A stretch of 64,000 bases of DNA, taken from contig CAKSWC010000004.1 of the NCBI GenBank assembly GCA_934511365.1, positions 105,406 through 169,405 of the forward strand, written 5' to 3'. Under the pieces are notes generated by a model. The model was not told the DNA's origin and ran no database searches. It saw only the letters and a list, made by a program, of their open reading frames with translations. The DNA comes from an uncultured Eubacteriales bacterium. GTDB lineage: Bacteria > Bacillota > Clostridia > Oscillospirales > Acutalibacteraceae. How positions within the stretch are numbered: position 1 is the first letter of the stretch; each line of letters opens with the position of its first letter. Below, in pieces: positions 35,622 to 44,947 of the stretch. The position numbers were made by a program, and so were the translations under genes.

Positions 35622-35648
35622 AAGCACTTCATTAGAAGTGCTTTTTTC
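35622..35648 (+). terminator. Terminator of tRNA-Leu
   Basis: AAGCACTTC/GAAGTGCTT perfect stem with T6 directly after, starting one base after the CCA. Confidence 0.9.
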
Positions 35649-35650
35649 TT

Positions 35651-35963
35651 TTGGAAATTTTTCTCCATTGTGGTGGAAAAAAGCTCAGCCAGGAAAAACT
35701 TGCCGAATTGGCTGAGTGCCATCCAACCTACATTGGACAGATTGAACGCGGAGAAAAGAACGCAACCGTTGTCAGCATTGAGCGCATTGCAAACGGACTT
35801 GGCATTGCGCTTTCGCGGCTTTTTGAGGTTCTTCCGACCGAAAACGAGGAAGCGGAAAACATTCCCCTCATGTGTTATGAGCTGATAAGCGAAAAAAACC
35901 GTTGCCAAACAGAAATGCCTTTATAAGCTTCTGACTGAAATTGATGAATATAAAAACAAATAA
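35651..35963 (+). pseudogene. Decayed XRE-family regulator
   Basis: The frame reads most of an XRE helix-turn-helix (KLSQEKLAELAECHPTYIGQ, then IERGEKNATVVSIERIANGL) but lacks the usual first helix and any proper start: it opens right behind the tRNA terminator. A run of seven A near 35890 shifts the frame. With one A fewer the sequence continues as KTVAKQKCLYKLLTEIDEYK and ends at the TAA at 35961-35963, as intact relatives do; unshifted it stops early at 35926. It is therefore both 5'-truncated and frameshifted, possibly a remnant of an element once integrated at the tRNA. Confidence 0.8.
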
Positions 35964-35970
35964 AAAAAGA

Positions 35971-35998
35971 AAAAGAAGCTCCCGTTTTGGGGGGCTTC
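35971..35998 (-). terminator. Terminator of the 36-aa microprotein
   Basis: Minus strand GAAGC-CCC.../GGG-AGCTTC stem with a bulge, followed by TTTTTCTTTTTTT. Confidence 0.75.
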
Positions 35999-36040
35999 CC
36001 TCTCATTTAACCTTAATTAAACTTAAATGAATTGGAACAC

Positions 36041-36151
36041 TTATTTGTTCTCAGTGAAAAGGCTCTTGAACCATGCATAGAAAGCATCACCGAAAGCAAC
36101 GATCTCGCTCCAATACTTTTTGCAGAACTCAAAAAATACGTTGGACTTCAT
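36041..36151 (-). CDS. 36-aa aromatic amphipathic microprotein
   Basis: ATG at 36151 with AAAAGGAGGATATACTA before it, a perfect sigma-A promoter and a terminator. The peptide is rich in Phe/Trp/Tyr (MKSNVFFEFCKKYWSEIVAF) and ends FKSLFTENK. A helical arrangement would put aromatic residues on one face. No family was recognised. It is adjacent to another microprotein gene (36330-36452) in the same direction but with separate promoter and terminator, so the two are independent units. Confidence 0.75.
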   Translation of the reverse strand: MKSNVFFEFCKKYWSEIVAFGDAFYAWFKSLFTENK

Positions 36152-36210
36152 TAGTATATCCTCCTTTTCAAATAAAAATTGTTATTGGGTCTCCCCTACT
36201 AACTGAGAAT

Positions 36211-36239
36211 ATTATAGTACATATTTAAAACTATGTCAA
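36211..36239 (-). promoter_or_regulatory. Consensus promoter of the 36-aa microprotein
   Basis: Minus strand TTGACA (36234-36239), 17 bases, TATAAT (36211-36216); both hexamers perfect. The leader is about 50 bases. Confidence 0.85.
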
Positions 36240-36283
36240 CACAAATTTCAAAAAATATTCATTTTTAATTTTTATAAAAAATT

Positions 36284-36312
36284 GTCTCCTCTTGCGCAAA
36301 AGAAGAGGAGAC
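36284..36312. terminator. Terminator of the 40-aa microprotein
   Basis: Perfect 10-base stem (36284-36293 with 36303-36312); minus strand continues AATTTTTTA, plus strand T5. Confidence 0.85.
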
Positions 36313-36329
36313 TTTTTGATAAGTAAAAA

Positions 36330-36452
36330 TTATGCGTTGCCGGTTGTTTCGTCGTTGTCTTTGCCGAAAAGCGGCTTAAAGAACGCGAAAAGCTTTTTAA
36401 GAAGCTCAAAGCCCTTTTTGAAGCCTTCGATAAGTTCACCGATAGTAAGCAT
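36330..36452 (-). CDS. 40-aa amphipathic microprotein
   Basis: ATG at 36452 preceded by AAAGGAGATATTGCC. One long amphipathic helix (IGELIEGFKKGFELLKKLFA, then FFKPLFGK) with Phe/Leu on one face and Lys on the other, followed by an acidic tail ending in DNDETTGNA. It has its own promoter and terminator. The cationic amphipathic core resembles antimicrobial or modulin-type peptides, but it could also be a membrane-bound regulator; there is no leader peptide or export gene nearby. Confidence 0.78.
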   Translation of the reverse strand: MLTIGELIEGFKKGFELLKKLFAFFKPLFGKDNDETTGNA

Positions 36453-36506
36453 GGCAATATCTCCTTTGCAAGTATTTTGAAGAAGGAAGCTTCTTCCATT
36501 GTTTTT

Positions 36507-36535
36507 ATGATAACACGGCAAAGGGCAAAAATCAA
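36507..36535 (-). promoter_or_regulatory. Promoter of the 40-aa microprotein
   Basis: Minus strand TTGATT (36530-36535), 17 bases, TATCAT (36507-36512). A GGAAGC-TTCC palindrome lies downstream near 36485-36497. Confidence 0.7.
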
Positions 36536-36567
36536 TAGATTTTTCATTTTTTCCCATAAGCCGCAAG

Positions 36568-36606
36568 AAAGCGCCGTCCGGTATCAATGACCGCAGACGG
36601 CGCTTT
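36568..36606. terminator. Terminator of the first GPH transporter gene
   Basis: AAAGCGCCGTC (36568-36578) pairs with GACGGCGCTTT (36596-36606); minus strand continues CTTGC, so termination relies on the strong stem. Confidence 0.65.
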
Positions 36607-36622
36607 TGCTGTATAAGTAATT

Positions 36623-38128
36623 TTAAGCTGTTTCGGCCTCTTCGCGCTTTTCGCGGACATAGGCATAAATCGGTTCAAGCTTTTCCTTGGTGAGCGGATA
36701 GCCGAACTTCATAAGAAGCCATACGCCGGTGTAAACGAATGCGGGGATAATCGTGCAGATGAACATGATTTTCTTACTGGTGTCGTTTTCGGTAATGAAA
36801 CCGATTCCTGCGGTCTTGCTGTCATACTTCGCCCATTCGAGGAGGAAAAGGCCGCTTGCATCTGCGATGGTCTGACCAAGCTTTCTTGAAAAAGTGTAAA
36901 CGGCATAGATTGCGCTTTCACTTCTGATTCCGGTCTTGTATTCCTGATAGTCGATAACGTCCATAACAACCGCCCAACAGGTAAGGCTGACAAAAGTGTA
37001 GCCGAAACCAATGATGAGAAGTGCAGCCATGAAAAGCCATGCCGGGAAAACTCCCTTGTCCGGGCTGATCATGTCAATGAACTTTTGATTGTTCGCAAGA
37101 ATTGCAATCGCAACAGCGGCGATTGCGGAAACGATTGAAACATTTCCGCAAAGCTCTTTTTTGCCGTACTTTGCAACAAGCTTCGGCATGAAAAGAATGA
37201 GAACAACCATAGGAAGATAGTTACAAATTGTACCTACGATTGAAAGGTTGGTGTTGCAGAAATAGTTTTTATAAAGATATGCGTTGAAAGAGTTGAACTG
37301 AAGCTGTCCGCTGATAAGAACGCCTGCAAGAGCAACAGTAACGAACGGACGGGACTTGAGCATTCCGCCGTAGGTCTTTTTGAAGTCAACCTTGGGTTCG
37401 GCTTCGGACGGGATTCTTTCCTTGGTGGTGAAGTAACTCCAAAGATAGAACATGATTGAAAGCACGCCCATAACAACGCCGAAAATGCACATCTTCGTTC
37501 CGTCGGCAACCTTGATTGCCTTTCCGGTTGTTGCATCAACAGCGCCGGTTGCGGAGAAAATTACAAGCGGGGCAATGAGCGAAACAACGCCGCCGCCAAC
37601 GCCCGAACCGATTGAACGGAAAGTTGAAAGAAGCGTTCTTCCTTTCGGGTCGTCGGTAATAACCGAAGCGAGCGAGCCGAACGGAATATTCATTCCGGTA
37701 TACATCATCCCGTATGCTATGTAAGTGATGTAACAAATGAGAAGCAACAGGCCCTGACTTTGCGTCAGCTTGTTCCACGGCATGAAGCAAAGCATTGTTG
37801 AAAGTCCGAGCGGAATACAGACTGTTTTAAGATACGGTCTGAACTTTCCGTCTTTTCTCGGTGCTTTTTTTGCAACCATAACGCCCCAAATCGGGTCGTT
37901 GATGCAGTCCCAAAGGCGGGTGATGATGAACATTACGCCGGCTTTGATCGGAGCAATTCCGAGAACGTCCGTCATGAAAACTTTGAGATAGCTTGAAATA
38001 TAGGTCAGATTGAACAGGTTCGCCGCATCGCCGAGCATATAGCCGGAAGCTTCTTTGATACCGATTTTATTCGGGTGCTCGTTTTCCGGTGTTTCCGGGG
38101 CAGAAACGGCTTTTGTTTTCTTCGCCAT
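36623..38128 (-). CDS. GPH-family sugar:cation symporter (copy 1)
   Basis: 501 aa from the ATG at 38128 with AAAGGAGAGAAGAAA upstream. Twelve membrane helices with GPH/MelB signatures near the N-terminus (GYMLGDAANLFNLTY, RLWDCINDPIWGVMV). The family takes up glycosides, pentosides or hexuronides with Na+ or H+. It lies 168 bases after a second GPH gene (38297-39784) in the same direction, with an inverted repeat GCCGAAC/GTTCGGC between them, so they may be separately expressed. The substrate is unknown; no catabolic gene is adjacent. Confidence 0.9.
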   Translation of the reverse strand: MAKKTKAVSAPETPENEHPNKIGIKEASGYMLGDAANLFNLTYISSYLKVFMTDVLGIAPIKAGVMFIITRLWDCINDPIWGVMVAKKAPRKDGKFRPYLKTVCIPLGLSTMLCFMPWNKLTQSQGLLLLICYITYIAYGMMYTGMNIPFGSLASVITDDPKGRTLLSTFRSIGSGVGGGVVSLIAPLVIFSATGAVDATTGKAIKVADGTKMCIFGVVMGVLSIMFYLWSYFTTKERIPSEAEPKVDFKKTYGGMLKSRPFVTVALAGVLISGQLQFNSFNAYLYKNYFCNTNLSIVGTICNYLPMVVLILFMPKLVAKYGKKELCGNVSIVSAIAAVAIAILANNQKFIDMISPDKGVFPAWLFMAALLIIGFGYTFVSLTCWAVVMDVIDYQEYKTGIRSESAIYAVYTFSRKLGQTIADASGLFLLEWAKYDSKTAGIGFITENDTSKKIMFICTIIPAFVYTGVWLLMKFGYPLTKEKLEPIYAYVREKREEAETA

Positions 38129-38296
38129 TTTCTTCTCTCCTTTGAAAAAAGTGATGTAAAAGAATGAGAGCCGAACCGGTTGAAAAACAGTTCGGCCTTC
38201 ACCCACTTATTTTAGTTTAACATTTTCGGCGGAAATTTACAAGAGTTTTTGATAATTTTCACCGACATATGTCACAATTTTAATATTTTCAAATAA

Positions 38297-39784
38297 TCAA
38301 TACTTTCTTGAAAGCGAAGCCTCGGCTTCTTCTCTTGTGATTTTGCCGGTGTTGCAGTCCGCCATAACCTGAACGTCCTTATCGGTCATCTTGTATCTCG
38401 TCCAGATGAGGTATGCAATGAGATATCCGATTGCAGGAATCATGACATAAAGGAACCAAAGGCAGTTGAGGGCGTGCGGTGTTTGAGTTGCACCAATATC
38501 TTTAAGCTGAGCAAAGTTTTCAACAGTTGAACCGTCCGGATTCTTATATGTCTGCCAACCGACCCACTTGATTCCAAAAACAAGAAGAACAAGCGCGCTT
38601 GAAACGGCGGCGGTAAGCTTAACCATGAAGGTCTGGATTGCAAATGTGATGCCCTTTGCTTCAATTCCGGTTTTGAACTTTCCATATTCGGCGCAGTCCG
38701 GAGTAAAGAGGAAGAGCATGACACCGAGGATTGCAAGCGGAACCGAACGCAAAGCAAAAAGAATGATGAAAAGAACAAGGCTGTTATAGCCAATCGCCCA
38801 CATAAGCACACTTGCAACAATCGAAGCAATGGTGCAGATTCTAAACAGTTTCATCTTGTCAATTTTTCTTATCATGTGCGGAACAAGGAATGCAACGATT
38901 GCCGACGGAACAAGCGAACAAGCCTGAACAACAAGAGAAATCATTGAGTTATCAAACAGATAATACGCAACAAGCTGGTTGAGCTGGTTATATACGTTTG
39001 CACTTGAATAGAAGAAGAAACCAATGTAATAAATCAAAAGGAACTTGTTGCTGAAAAGATACTGGAACATTTTCTTAACGGTGAAATTTTCATCGTTTTC
39101 GCCGCCATAGCGTTCCTCAAGCTTGAAACAAGCCGGAATCATTGTAATAATTGCAAAAACGGCGCAGATGATTGCAACAACCGTATAGTTCAGGTTAACC
39201 TTTTCGCTGACAAGAACCGTTCCGAGGATAAGCGCAATTCCCGAACCAACACCTGACCAAATGCTCTTATAGGAAAGAACGCTGTTTCTTTCGTCGAGAT
39301 TTTCGCTCATTGCAGTGATGACGCCAAAGATGGGAACATCACAAAGTGTATACGCCGTATCCCAAAGAATATAGGCAATGGCGAGCCACCAAAGCTTGAC
39401 CGTTGTTGAAAGAGAGGAGGGAATTGCAAAAAGAAGAATTGTTGAGAGCGGAATGAAAACAAGGGAAATTTTGAGCCACGGAACAAATTTTTGTCCGCTT
39501 TTGAAGCGTACCTTGTCAAAGATAACGCCGAAAATTACGTCATTGACTGCGTCCCAAATTTTAACGGCAAGAATAATTCCTGCTGTGAGTGTCATCGGGT
39601 CAACGCCGGTGTCTGCCTCAGCTGCAAATGTAAAAACTATGTACGTTGTCAGAAATGATGAAATCAGATTATAGATTGCGTTCTGACCTGCAAAATAAAG
39701 GTAATAGCTGAGTCTCTCAATTGGGTTGGTTGACCAACCGTCCGGAGTTTTCATCAGGGCTTTTTTTTCTTTTAATGTGTTCAT
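38297..39784 (-). CDS. GPH-family sugar:cation symporter (copy 2)
   Basis: 495 aa, AAGGAGAGAATACAAT before the ATG. Same fold as copy 1: LSYYLYFAGQNAIYNLISSF in helix 1, KIWDAVNDVIFGVIFDK at the conserved loop 2-3, and about 12 helices. It is distinctly diverged from copy 1, so an old duplication or independent acquisition with different substrates is likely. A terminator separates it from the upstream aminopeptidase gene. Confidence 0.9.
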   Translation of the reverse strand: MNTLKEKKALMKTPDGWSTNPIERLSYYLYFAGQNAIYNLISSFLTTYIVFTFAAEADTGVDPMTLTAGIILAVKIWDAVNDVIFGVIFDKVRFKSGQKFVPWLKISLVFIPLSTILLFAIPSSLSTTVKLWWLAIAYILWDTAYTLCDVPIFGVITAMSENLDERNSVLSYKSIWSGVGSGIALILGTVLVSEKVNLNYTVVAIICAVFAIITMIPACFKLEERYGGENDENFTVKKMFQYLFSNKFLLIYYIGFFFYSSANVYNQLNQLVAYYLFDNSMISLVVQACSLVPSAIVAFLVPHMIRKIDKMKLFRICTIASIVASVLMWAIGYNSLVLFIILFALRSVPLAILGVMLFLFTPDCAEYGKFKTGIEAKGITFAIQTFMVKLTAAVSSALVLLVFGIKWVGWQTYKNPDGSTVENFAQLKDIGATQTPHALNCLWFLYVMIPAIGYLIAYLIWTRYKMTDKDVQVMADCNTGKITREEAEASLSRKY

Positions 39785-39804
39785 ATTGTATTCTCTCCTT
39801 AAAA

Positions 39805-39831
39805 GCCGCTCCGCTTCCGGAGCGAAGCGGC
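39805..39831 (-). terminator. Terminator of the M18 aminopeptidase gene
   Basis: 11-base GC-rich stem (39805-39815 with 39821-39831, one mismatch) followed on the minus strand by TTTTAAGG. Confidence 0.7.
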
Positions 39832-39846
39832 AAATTTTTAATTAGC

Positions 39847-41250
39847 TCAACTTTCAAAAAATGCCTTGCACGCTTTGTAAGTGCTGTATACGTCTGTTTT
39901 TGAAACAACCTCAAACGGTGCGTGCATTGAAAGAACGGGAACGCCAAGGTCAACAACGTCAACATTGAGGTTTGCAACAAACATTGCAACGGTTCCTCCG
40001 CCGCCCTCGTCAACTTTGCCCATCTCGCCGATCTGCCAGCGGACATCGGCATCGTTGAGGATTTTTCTAATCTTGCCAACAAATTCGGCGCTTGCGTCAG
40101 AAGTTCCGCTCTTTCCCCTTGCTCCGGTATATTTTGTGACAACCACGCCGTGATTCAGGAAAGCGGCGTTGTTTTTGTCGTGTACCGAGGGGAAGGTCGG
40201 GTCAAAGCAGGCATTGACGTCTGCGGAAAGGCATTCGCTCTTTGAAAGGACGTGTCTGCCCTCAAGTCCCTCTGCCTTTGCAAGGTCGGCAATGAAATAC
40301 CTGAGGAAAGAGGAATTGAGGCCGGTGTTTCCGTCCGAACCGATTTCCTCCTTGTCTGCAAGAACCATGAGCGAGGTGTGCTCGGGCGCCTCTGCATCAA
40401 AAAGCGCGGCAAAGCCGGGATAAGCGCAGACTCTGTCGTCATGGCCGTATCCGCCAATCATGCTCCTGTCAAAGCCGATATCGCAAACGGGAAACGCAGG
40501 AACAAGCTCCAGCTCGGCAGAGATGAAGTCCTCCTCCTCAATGCCGTATTTCTCGTTCATAAGCTTCAGAACATTAGCCTTGACGCTTTCGCTGCCCTCA
40601 TCATTTTTGAACGGCCTTGAGCCGATGAGGATGTTCAGCTCCTCGCCCCTCACGCCGTCGGAAAGGGTGCGCTTTGACTGCTCCTTTGCAAGGTGGGGAA
40701 GAAGGTCAGTGATAACAAACTTCGGCTCGCCCTCTTTTTCTCCGAGGGAGACGGTGACCTTTGTTCCGTCACGTCTGACAAAAACGCCGTGAAGGGAGAG
40801 CGGAATCGCCGTCCACTGATATTTCCTCAGTCCACCGTAATAATGCGTTTTGAAATATGCAATTTCGCTGTCCTCATAAAGCGGAGTGGGCTTGAGGTCA
40901 AGGCGCGGCGAGTCGATGTGTGAAGCAACAATTTTTGCGCCCTCGGACACACCCTTTTTGCCGATAACGGCAAGGATAACGGCCTTTCCTCTGTTATTGA
41001 GATAGACCTTTTCGCCCGGTTCATACTTTTTGTTCTCATCAAAGGGAACAAAGCCGCGCTTTTCGGCCTCGGCAACTATCCAGGCGTTGCATTCCCTTTC
41101 GGTCTTTGCCGTGTTCAAAAAGGCTTTATAGCCCTCGCAGAACTCATCGGCCTTTTCCACCTCGTCCTCACTGCGGCAAAGCGAAAAATGTTTGTTTTTG
41201 AGAAAAAGTCCGTCCTTCAAAACATCAAGTTCGGTTTTTTCTTCACTCAT
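39847..41250 (-). CDS. M18-family metalloaminopeptidase
   Basis: 467 aa. Dinuclear zinc motifs of M18: ASHIDSPRLDLKP, the Glu-Glu of DKEEIGSDGN, GYGHDDRVCAYPG, and the C-terminal His in PVLSMHAPFEV. It is a cytoplasmic tetrahedral dodecamer in this family and removes N-terminal (often acidic or neutral) residues from peptides. Ribosome site GGAGG. It lies 54 bases after the lytic transglycosylase gene. Confidence 0.95.
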   Translation of the reverse strand: MSEEKTELDVLKDGLFLKNKHFSLCRSEDEVEKADEFCEGYKAFLNTAKTERECNAWIVAEAEKRGFVPFDENKKYEPGEKVYLNNRGKAVILAVIGKKGVSEGAKIVASHIDSPRLDLKPTPLYEDSEIAYFKTHYYGGLRKYQWTAIPLSLHGVFVRRDGTKVTVSLGEKEGEPKFVITDLLPHLAKEQSKRTLSDGVRGEELNILIGSRPFKNDEGSESVKANVLKLMNEKYGIEEEDFISAELELVPAFPVCDIGFDRSMIGGYGHDDRVCAYPGFAALFDAEAPEHTSLMVLADKEEIGSDGNTGLNSSFLRYFIADLAKAEGLEGRHVLSKSECLSADVNACFDPTFPSVHDKNNAAFLNHGVVVTKYTGARGKSGTSDASAEFVGKIRKILNDADVRWQIGEMGKVDEGGGGTVAMFVANLNVDVVDLGVPVLSMHAPFEVVSKTDVYSTYKACKAFFES

Positions 41251-41304
41251 ATAGATCCTCCTTTTTGAACTCGGAAAAAGCGCTTGGCCTTTCCGGTTTG
41301 TGTT

Positions 41305-41883
41305 TTAATCAAAATAAAGTTTTTCATATATATCCTTGGTTTTCATCACGTTTTTGACATAGGCCTTTGTTGATGAAAACGGAATATCAATAAGAGTTTT
41401 TCCGTCCTTTGAATATCTTTCATCCTTGAGCCACTTTTTAACACTGTTCGGCCCTGCGTGATAGGCGGCAACCGCCTCCTCCTCGGAACCGAACTGCTCA
41501 ATGAACATGGAGTATAAAAGGCAGCCGTACCGAACGGAAACCTCCGGGTCAAAAAGCTTTTCCTCGGGGAGAGTTTCGCCGGTTTTGGTTTTGAGCCATG
41601 TGAAAGTGTCGGGCATAATCTGCATAAGTCCCTTTGCTCCGGCAGAAGATACCGCGTCGCTTTTAAAGCTGCTTTCGCATTTTATCACCGCGAAAACAAA
41701 AGATTTTTCAAGTTTGTATTTTCGACAGTAGGTTGTGACATATTTTTCGTATTTAAGCGGATATAATGTCTTTTGCAAAGAGCGGTTTGCATGATTATAC
41801 AGCGCAAAAACGACACATATAACCGCGGGAACGAGAACAAGCAGGGCAAGAATTTTTCCCCTCTTGCTTTTCTTCTTTTTCAA
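41305..41883 (-). CDS. Membrane-anchored lytic transglycosylase (SLT domain)
   Basis: 192 aa. One N-terminal membrane helix (LALLVLVPAVICVVFALYN) after a very basic start, then an SLT (GH23) domain with catalytic Glu in IKCESSFKSDAVSSAGAKG, followed by LMQIMPDTFTWL and AYHAGPNSVKKWL. It cleaves glycan strands outside the membrane. The start overlaps coaE by 4 bases, so the two are coupled. Short, wall-remodelling type. Confidence 0.93.
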   Translation of the reverse strand: MKKKKSKRGKILALLVLVPAVICVVFALYNHANRSLQKTLYPLKYEKYVTTYCRKYKLEKSFVFAVIKCESSFKSDAVSSAGAKGLMQIMPDTFTWLKTKTGETLPEEKLFDPEVSVRYGCLLYSMFIEQFGSEEEAVAAYHAGPNSVKKWLKDERYSKDGKTLIDIPFSSTKAYVKNVMKTKDIYEKLYFD

Positions 41884-42470
41884 ACTACTCCCCCTTTCAT
41901 AATTTTTGCAATTTCTTTTTCAATATCATACGGGGGATAGTTATTGATTATGATATCCGCCTGCGAAAGATAAAAGCTGTCCTCCTTTTGCGCTTTGATG
42001 CGCTGCAAGGCCTGATTTTTTGTGATATTATCGCGCTTTAAAATGCGCTCAAGCCGAATCTCCTCCGGACAGAAAACAACAATAATTTTTTCGCAAAGCT
42101 TTTTTGACGGACTTTCAAGAAGAGCCGCCGCGTCAATGAGACAGCGCTCAAAGCCCTCTTTTTCGCCCTTTTTAATTTCTTCAAGAAAAAGGCGGTGAAT
42201 TTCCGGGTGAGTCAGCTCACAGAGCTTTTTTGTTGCTTCTTTTGAGGCGAACGCCCTTGAAGCAAGCTTCTTGCGGTCGAGCGTTCCGTCCGGAAAAAGA
42301 ATATCACGGCCAAAACACCCCGCAAGACTTTCAAGCACCGGCGAGCCTTTTTCCGTCACTTTCCGCGCAATCAGGTCGCCGTCAATCACAAAAAAACCTT
42401 TTTTTGAAAGCATAGAGGCAACGGTGCTTTTTCCCGCGCCGGTTTTTCCGGTGAGACCGAACACTTTCAT
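41880..42470 (-). CDS. coaE: Dephospho-CoA kinase
   Basis: 196 aa. P-loop GKTGAGKST near residue 8, the CoA domain (DGDLIARKVTEKG) and the lid region RLERILKRDNITKNQALQRI. It phosphorylates the ribose 3'-OH of dephospho-CoA, the last step of CoA synthesis. It lies 9 bases after the Sua5/TsaC gene and overlaps the transglycosylase gene, so it is part of the DUF951-prfA-tsaC-coaE-SLT operon. Confidence 0.96.
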   Translation of the reverse strand: MKVFGLTGKTGAGKSTVASMLSKKGFFVIDGDLIARKVTEKGSPVLESLAGCFGRDILFPDGTLDRKKLASRAFASKEATKKLCELTHPEIHRLFLEEIKKGEKEGFERCLIDAAALLESPSKKLCEKIIVVFCPEEIRLERILKRDNITKNQALQRIKAQKEDSFYLSQADIIINNYPPYDIEKEIAKIMKGGVV

Positions 42471-42479
42471 TTTTTCACC

Positions 42480-43505
42480 TCAAAGCTCAATTATGTTGAA
42501 GGCTGCGGCGCGGATAAGGCGGTTAAAAACGGCAAGGCCGACCCCGTCCTTTTCAGGAAAACGTGCATAAACAAATTTTGCGCCCGTTTCATCAACGCGG
42601 CGAAGAGCCGAAAAAATCTTCCGTGCCTGCGAAGAGCCGTCGTTTTCCTTTCCGTATTCAATAAACGGAACGGAAAGCTTTTCTCCCTCGCCCTCAAAAA
42701 CAAGGGCAAGAACATTTTTTTCGTCCTGCGATTCAACAAAGTTTTTGAATTTTTCAAAGTTTCCTTTAACAATGCTGACCTTTGCGTCCGGCGAATAATG
42801 CTTATATTTCATTCCCGGCGAAGCGGCAACCGCGCCGTCGGCAAGCTTGTTGAGAACGGCATCGTCAACTTCAACCTCACCAAGAACCCGGGTGAGCATT
42901 TCAACCGAAATTCCGCCCGGACGCAGAACCCGCGGAACCTCCGGAACAAGTGTAATGACCGTTGACTCAACACCAACGGAGCACTCCCCGGAGTCAATAA
43001 TGAGCGGAATTTTTCCGTCCAGGTCATGCAGGCAGTGTTCGGCCGTTGTTGTGCTCGGCTTTCCCGAATTGTTGGCGGACGGAGCGGCAAGCGGAACGCC
43101 TGCGGCACTGATCACGGCGCGTGCAATCGGGTGCAGCGGCATACGGATTCCAACGGTGTCAAGTCCTCCGCTTGTGCGTCTCGGGATAAGGCTGCTTTTT
43201 TTGAGAATGATTGTTAAAGGTCCGGGCCAGAACGCCTTTGCAAGCGCAAGCGCGTTTTCCGGAATACCTTCAACAAGCGGCGCCCACTGCGAAAGCTCGC
43301 TGATATGAACAATCAAAGGATTGTCTGACGGACGCCCCTTTGCAAGGAAAATTTTTTCAACCGCTTTTTCATCGAAAGCGTTTGCCGCAAGGCCGTATAC
43401 GGTTTCCGTCGGAATTGCAACAACCTCGCCCTTTTTCAAAAGCTCGGCGGCCTTTTCAACGCCGGGGTCGCTTTTGTCCTTAACTTTTATAACTTCTGTT
43501 TTCAT
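42480..43505 (-). CDS. tsaC: L-threonylcarbamoyladenylate synthase (Sua5/YwlC type)
   Basis: 341 aa from the ATG at 43505; the frame is longer but the upstream part overlaps the region between genes and lacks a ribosome site. The YrdC domain (first ~200 residues) has IPTETVYGLAANAF, FLAKGRPSDNPLIVHI and PSANNSGKPSTT. The C-terminal Sua5 domain follows after SPGMKYKHYSP. It makes threonylcarbamoyl-AMP for the t6A37 modification. It follows prfA by 25 bases, a common Firmicutes neighbourhood. Confidence 0.94.
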   Translation of the reverse strand: MKTEVIKVKDKSDPGVEKAAELLKKGEVVAIPTETVYGLAANAFDEKAVEKIFLAKGRPSDNPLIVHISELSQWAPLVEGIPENALALAKAFWPGPLTIILKKSSLIPRRTSGGLDTVGIRMPLHPIARAVISAAGVPLAAPSANNSGKPSTTTAEHCLHDLDGKIPLIIDSGECSVGVESTVITLVPEVPRVLRPGGISVEMLTRVLGEVEVDDAVLNKLADGAVAASPGMKYKHYSPDAKVSIVKGNFEKFKNFVESQDEKNVLALVFEGEGEKLSVPFIEYGKENDGSSQARKIFSALRRVDETGAKFVYARFPEKDGVGLAVFNRLIRAAAFNIIEL

Positions 43506-43530
43506 TTTTAAGCACTTTCCAAAAGTATAA

Positions 43531-44607
43531 TCAAATATCTTCCTGCTGAGACAGCTTTTTTGCGGTGTCTGCGGTGATGAGCGCGTCAATCACCTCGTCC
43601 ATATCGCCGTTCAAAAACTGCTCAAGTTTATATATCGTAAGGCCTATCCTGTGGTCTGAAACGCGCCCTTGCGGATAGTTATAGGTTCGTATCCTTTCGC
43701 TTCTGTCGCCCGTTCCAACCTGGCTTTTGCGCTCGTCGGCGATTGAGGACTGCTGTTTTTTCCGCTCGGCCTCAAGAATGCGTGAACGCAGAACGCGCAT
43801 CGCCTTTTCGCGGTTTTTGTGCTGACTGCGCTCGTCCTGACATTCGGCAACAATGCCGGTCGGAATGTGAGTAATTCTGATTGCGGATTCGGTTTTGTTG
43901 ATGTGCTGGCCGCCCGCTCCGCCGGAGCGGAAGGTGTCAATCTGCAAATCCGCCGGATTGATTTCAACGTCAACGTCCTCTGCCTCCGGCAAAACGGCAA
44001 CGGTTGCGGTGGAGGTGTGAATCCTTCCGCCGGACTCGGTCTCCGGAACGCGCTGAACACGGTGAACGCCGCTTTCAAATTTAAAGCGCGAAAACGCGCC
44101 CTCGCCTTTGACAAGAAAGCTTATCTCCTTGATTCCGCCAAGCTCGGTGGCGTTCAGGTCCATAACTTCAATTTTAAAGCCCTTTTTTTCGGCATACATC
44201 GAATACATTCTGAACAGAACATTCGCAAAAAGAGCGGATTCCTCGCCCCCGGCTCCGCCGCGGATTTCAACAATAACATTTTTTGAATCGTTTTCATCGC
44301 GCGGAAGAAGCAAAATCCGGAGTTCTTCAAGGATCCTCTCCCTCTCTGCGCGCAGGGTTTCAAGCTCCTGCTGAGCCATTTTCAAAAGCTCTCTGTCCTC
44401 GCTTTCGGTTTCAATCAGCTCTCCGGCCTCGGAAATTGCGTTCTCGTTTTTTTTATATTCGCAAAACTTTTCAACAATCGGAGAGAGGGTTTTATGCTCT
44501 TTCATCAGAGCGCTATATTTTTGGCGGTCGTTCACAACGTCACTGCTGCAAAGCAGCCGCGAAATTTCATCAAAGCGCGCCTCAATAGCGCCGAGCTTTT
44601 CAAGCAT
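43531..44607 (-). CDS. prfA: Peptide chain release factor 1
   Basis: 358 aa from the ATG at 44607 (GGGGAGGAGAACA upstream). The GGQ loop ([20 protein letters not shown], near residue 230) hydrolyses peptidyl-tRNA; the overall order ([20 protein letters not shown]) is that of RF1, which reads UAA/UAG. Overlaps the DUF951 gene by 8 bases. No prmC (usual methylase partner) lies next to it here. Confidence 0.97.
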   Translation of the reverse strand: MLEKLGAIEARFDEISRLLCSSDVVNDRQKYSALMKEHKTLSPIVEKFCEYKKNENAISEAGELIETESEDRELLKMAQQELETLRAERERILEELRILLLPRDENDSKNVIVEIRGGAGGEESALFANVLFRMYSMYAEKKGFKIEVMDLNATELGGIKEISFLVKGEGAFSRFKFESGVHRVQRVPETESGGRIHTSTATVAVLPEAEDVDVEINPADLQIDTFRSGGAGGQHINKTESAIRITHIPTGIVAECQDERSQHKNREKAMRVLRSRILEAERKKQQSSIADERKSQVGTGDRSERIRTYNYPQGRVSDHRIGLTIYKLEQFLNGDMDEVIDALITADTAKKLSQQEDI

Positions 44608-44800
44608 TGTTCTCCTCCCCGTTATCACGAAGGATTTTTTTAATGTTTTTTTCCGCCTTTGGGCGCGGAATCATGAATTCCCGGCCGCAGCCGAGGCAGC
44701 GGAGTTTGAAATCCATTCCGGAGCGAAGCACGGAAAACTCGGAGTTTCCGCAAGGGTGCTTCTTTTTCATCACAAGCACATCACCAACACGAACATCCAT
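44600..44800 (-). CDS. DUF951 zinc-binding protein
   Basis: 66 aa from the ATG at 44800 (GGAGGGAACAGAA upstream). It shows the DUF951 pattern: [20 protein letters not shown] and [14 protein letters not shown] with Cys residues able to hold one metal, and a basic C-terminus. Function unknown; short and widespread in Firmicutes, often near ribosome-associated genes. It overlaps prfA by 8 bases and probably begins this operon. Confidence 0.92.
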   Translation of the reverse strand: MDVRVGDVLVMKKKHPCGNSEFSVLRSGMDFKLRCLGCGREFMIPRPKAEKNIKKILRDNGEENNA

Positions 44801-44947
44801 TTCTGTTCCCTCCGACAAAACATATCAATATATTATAGCAACAACAGTCAAAAATATCAATCATGAAACCGATAAAATTAAAAAATAGTGCATATAAATT
44901 AAAAGAATGTATGTGCTCTCTGAAAAAGAGAAGAAAGGAAAAAAGCA

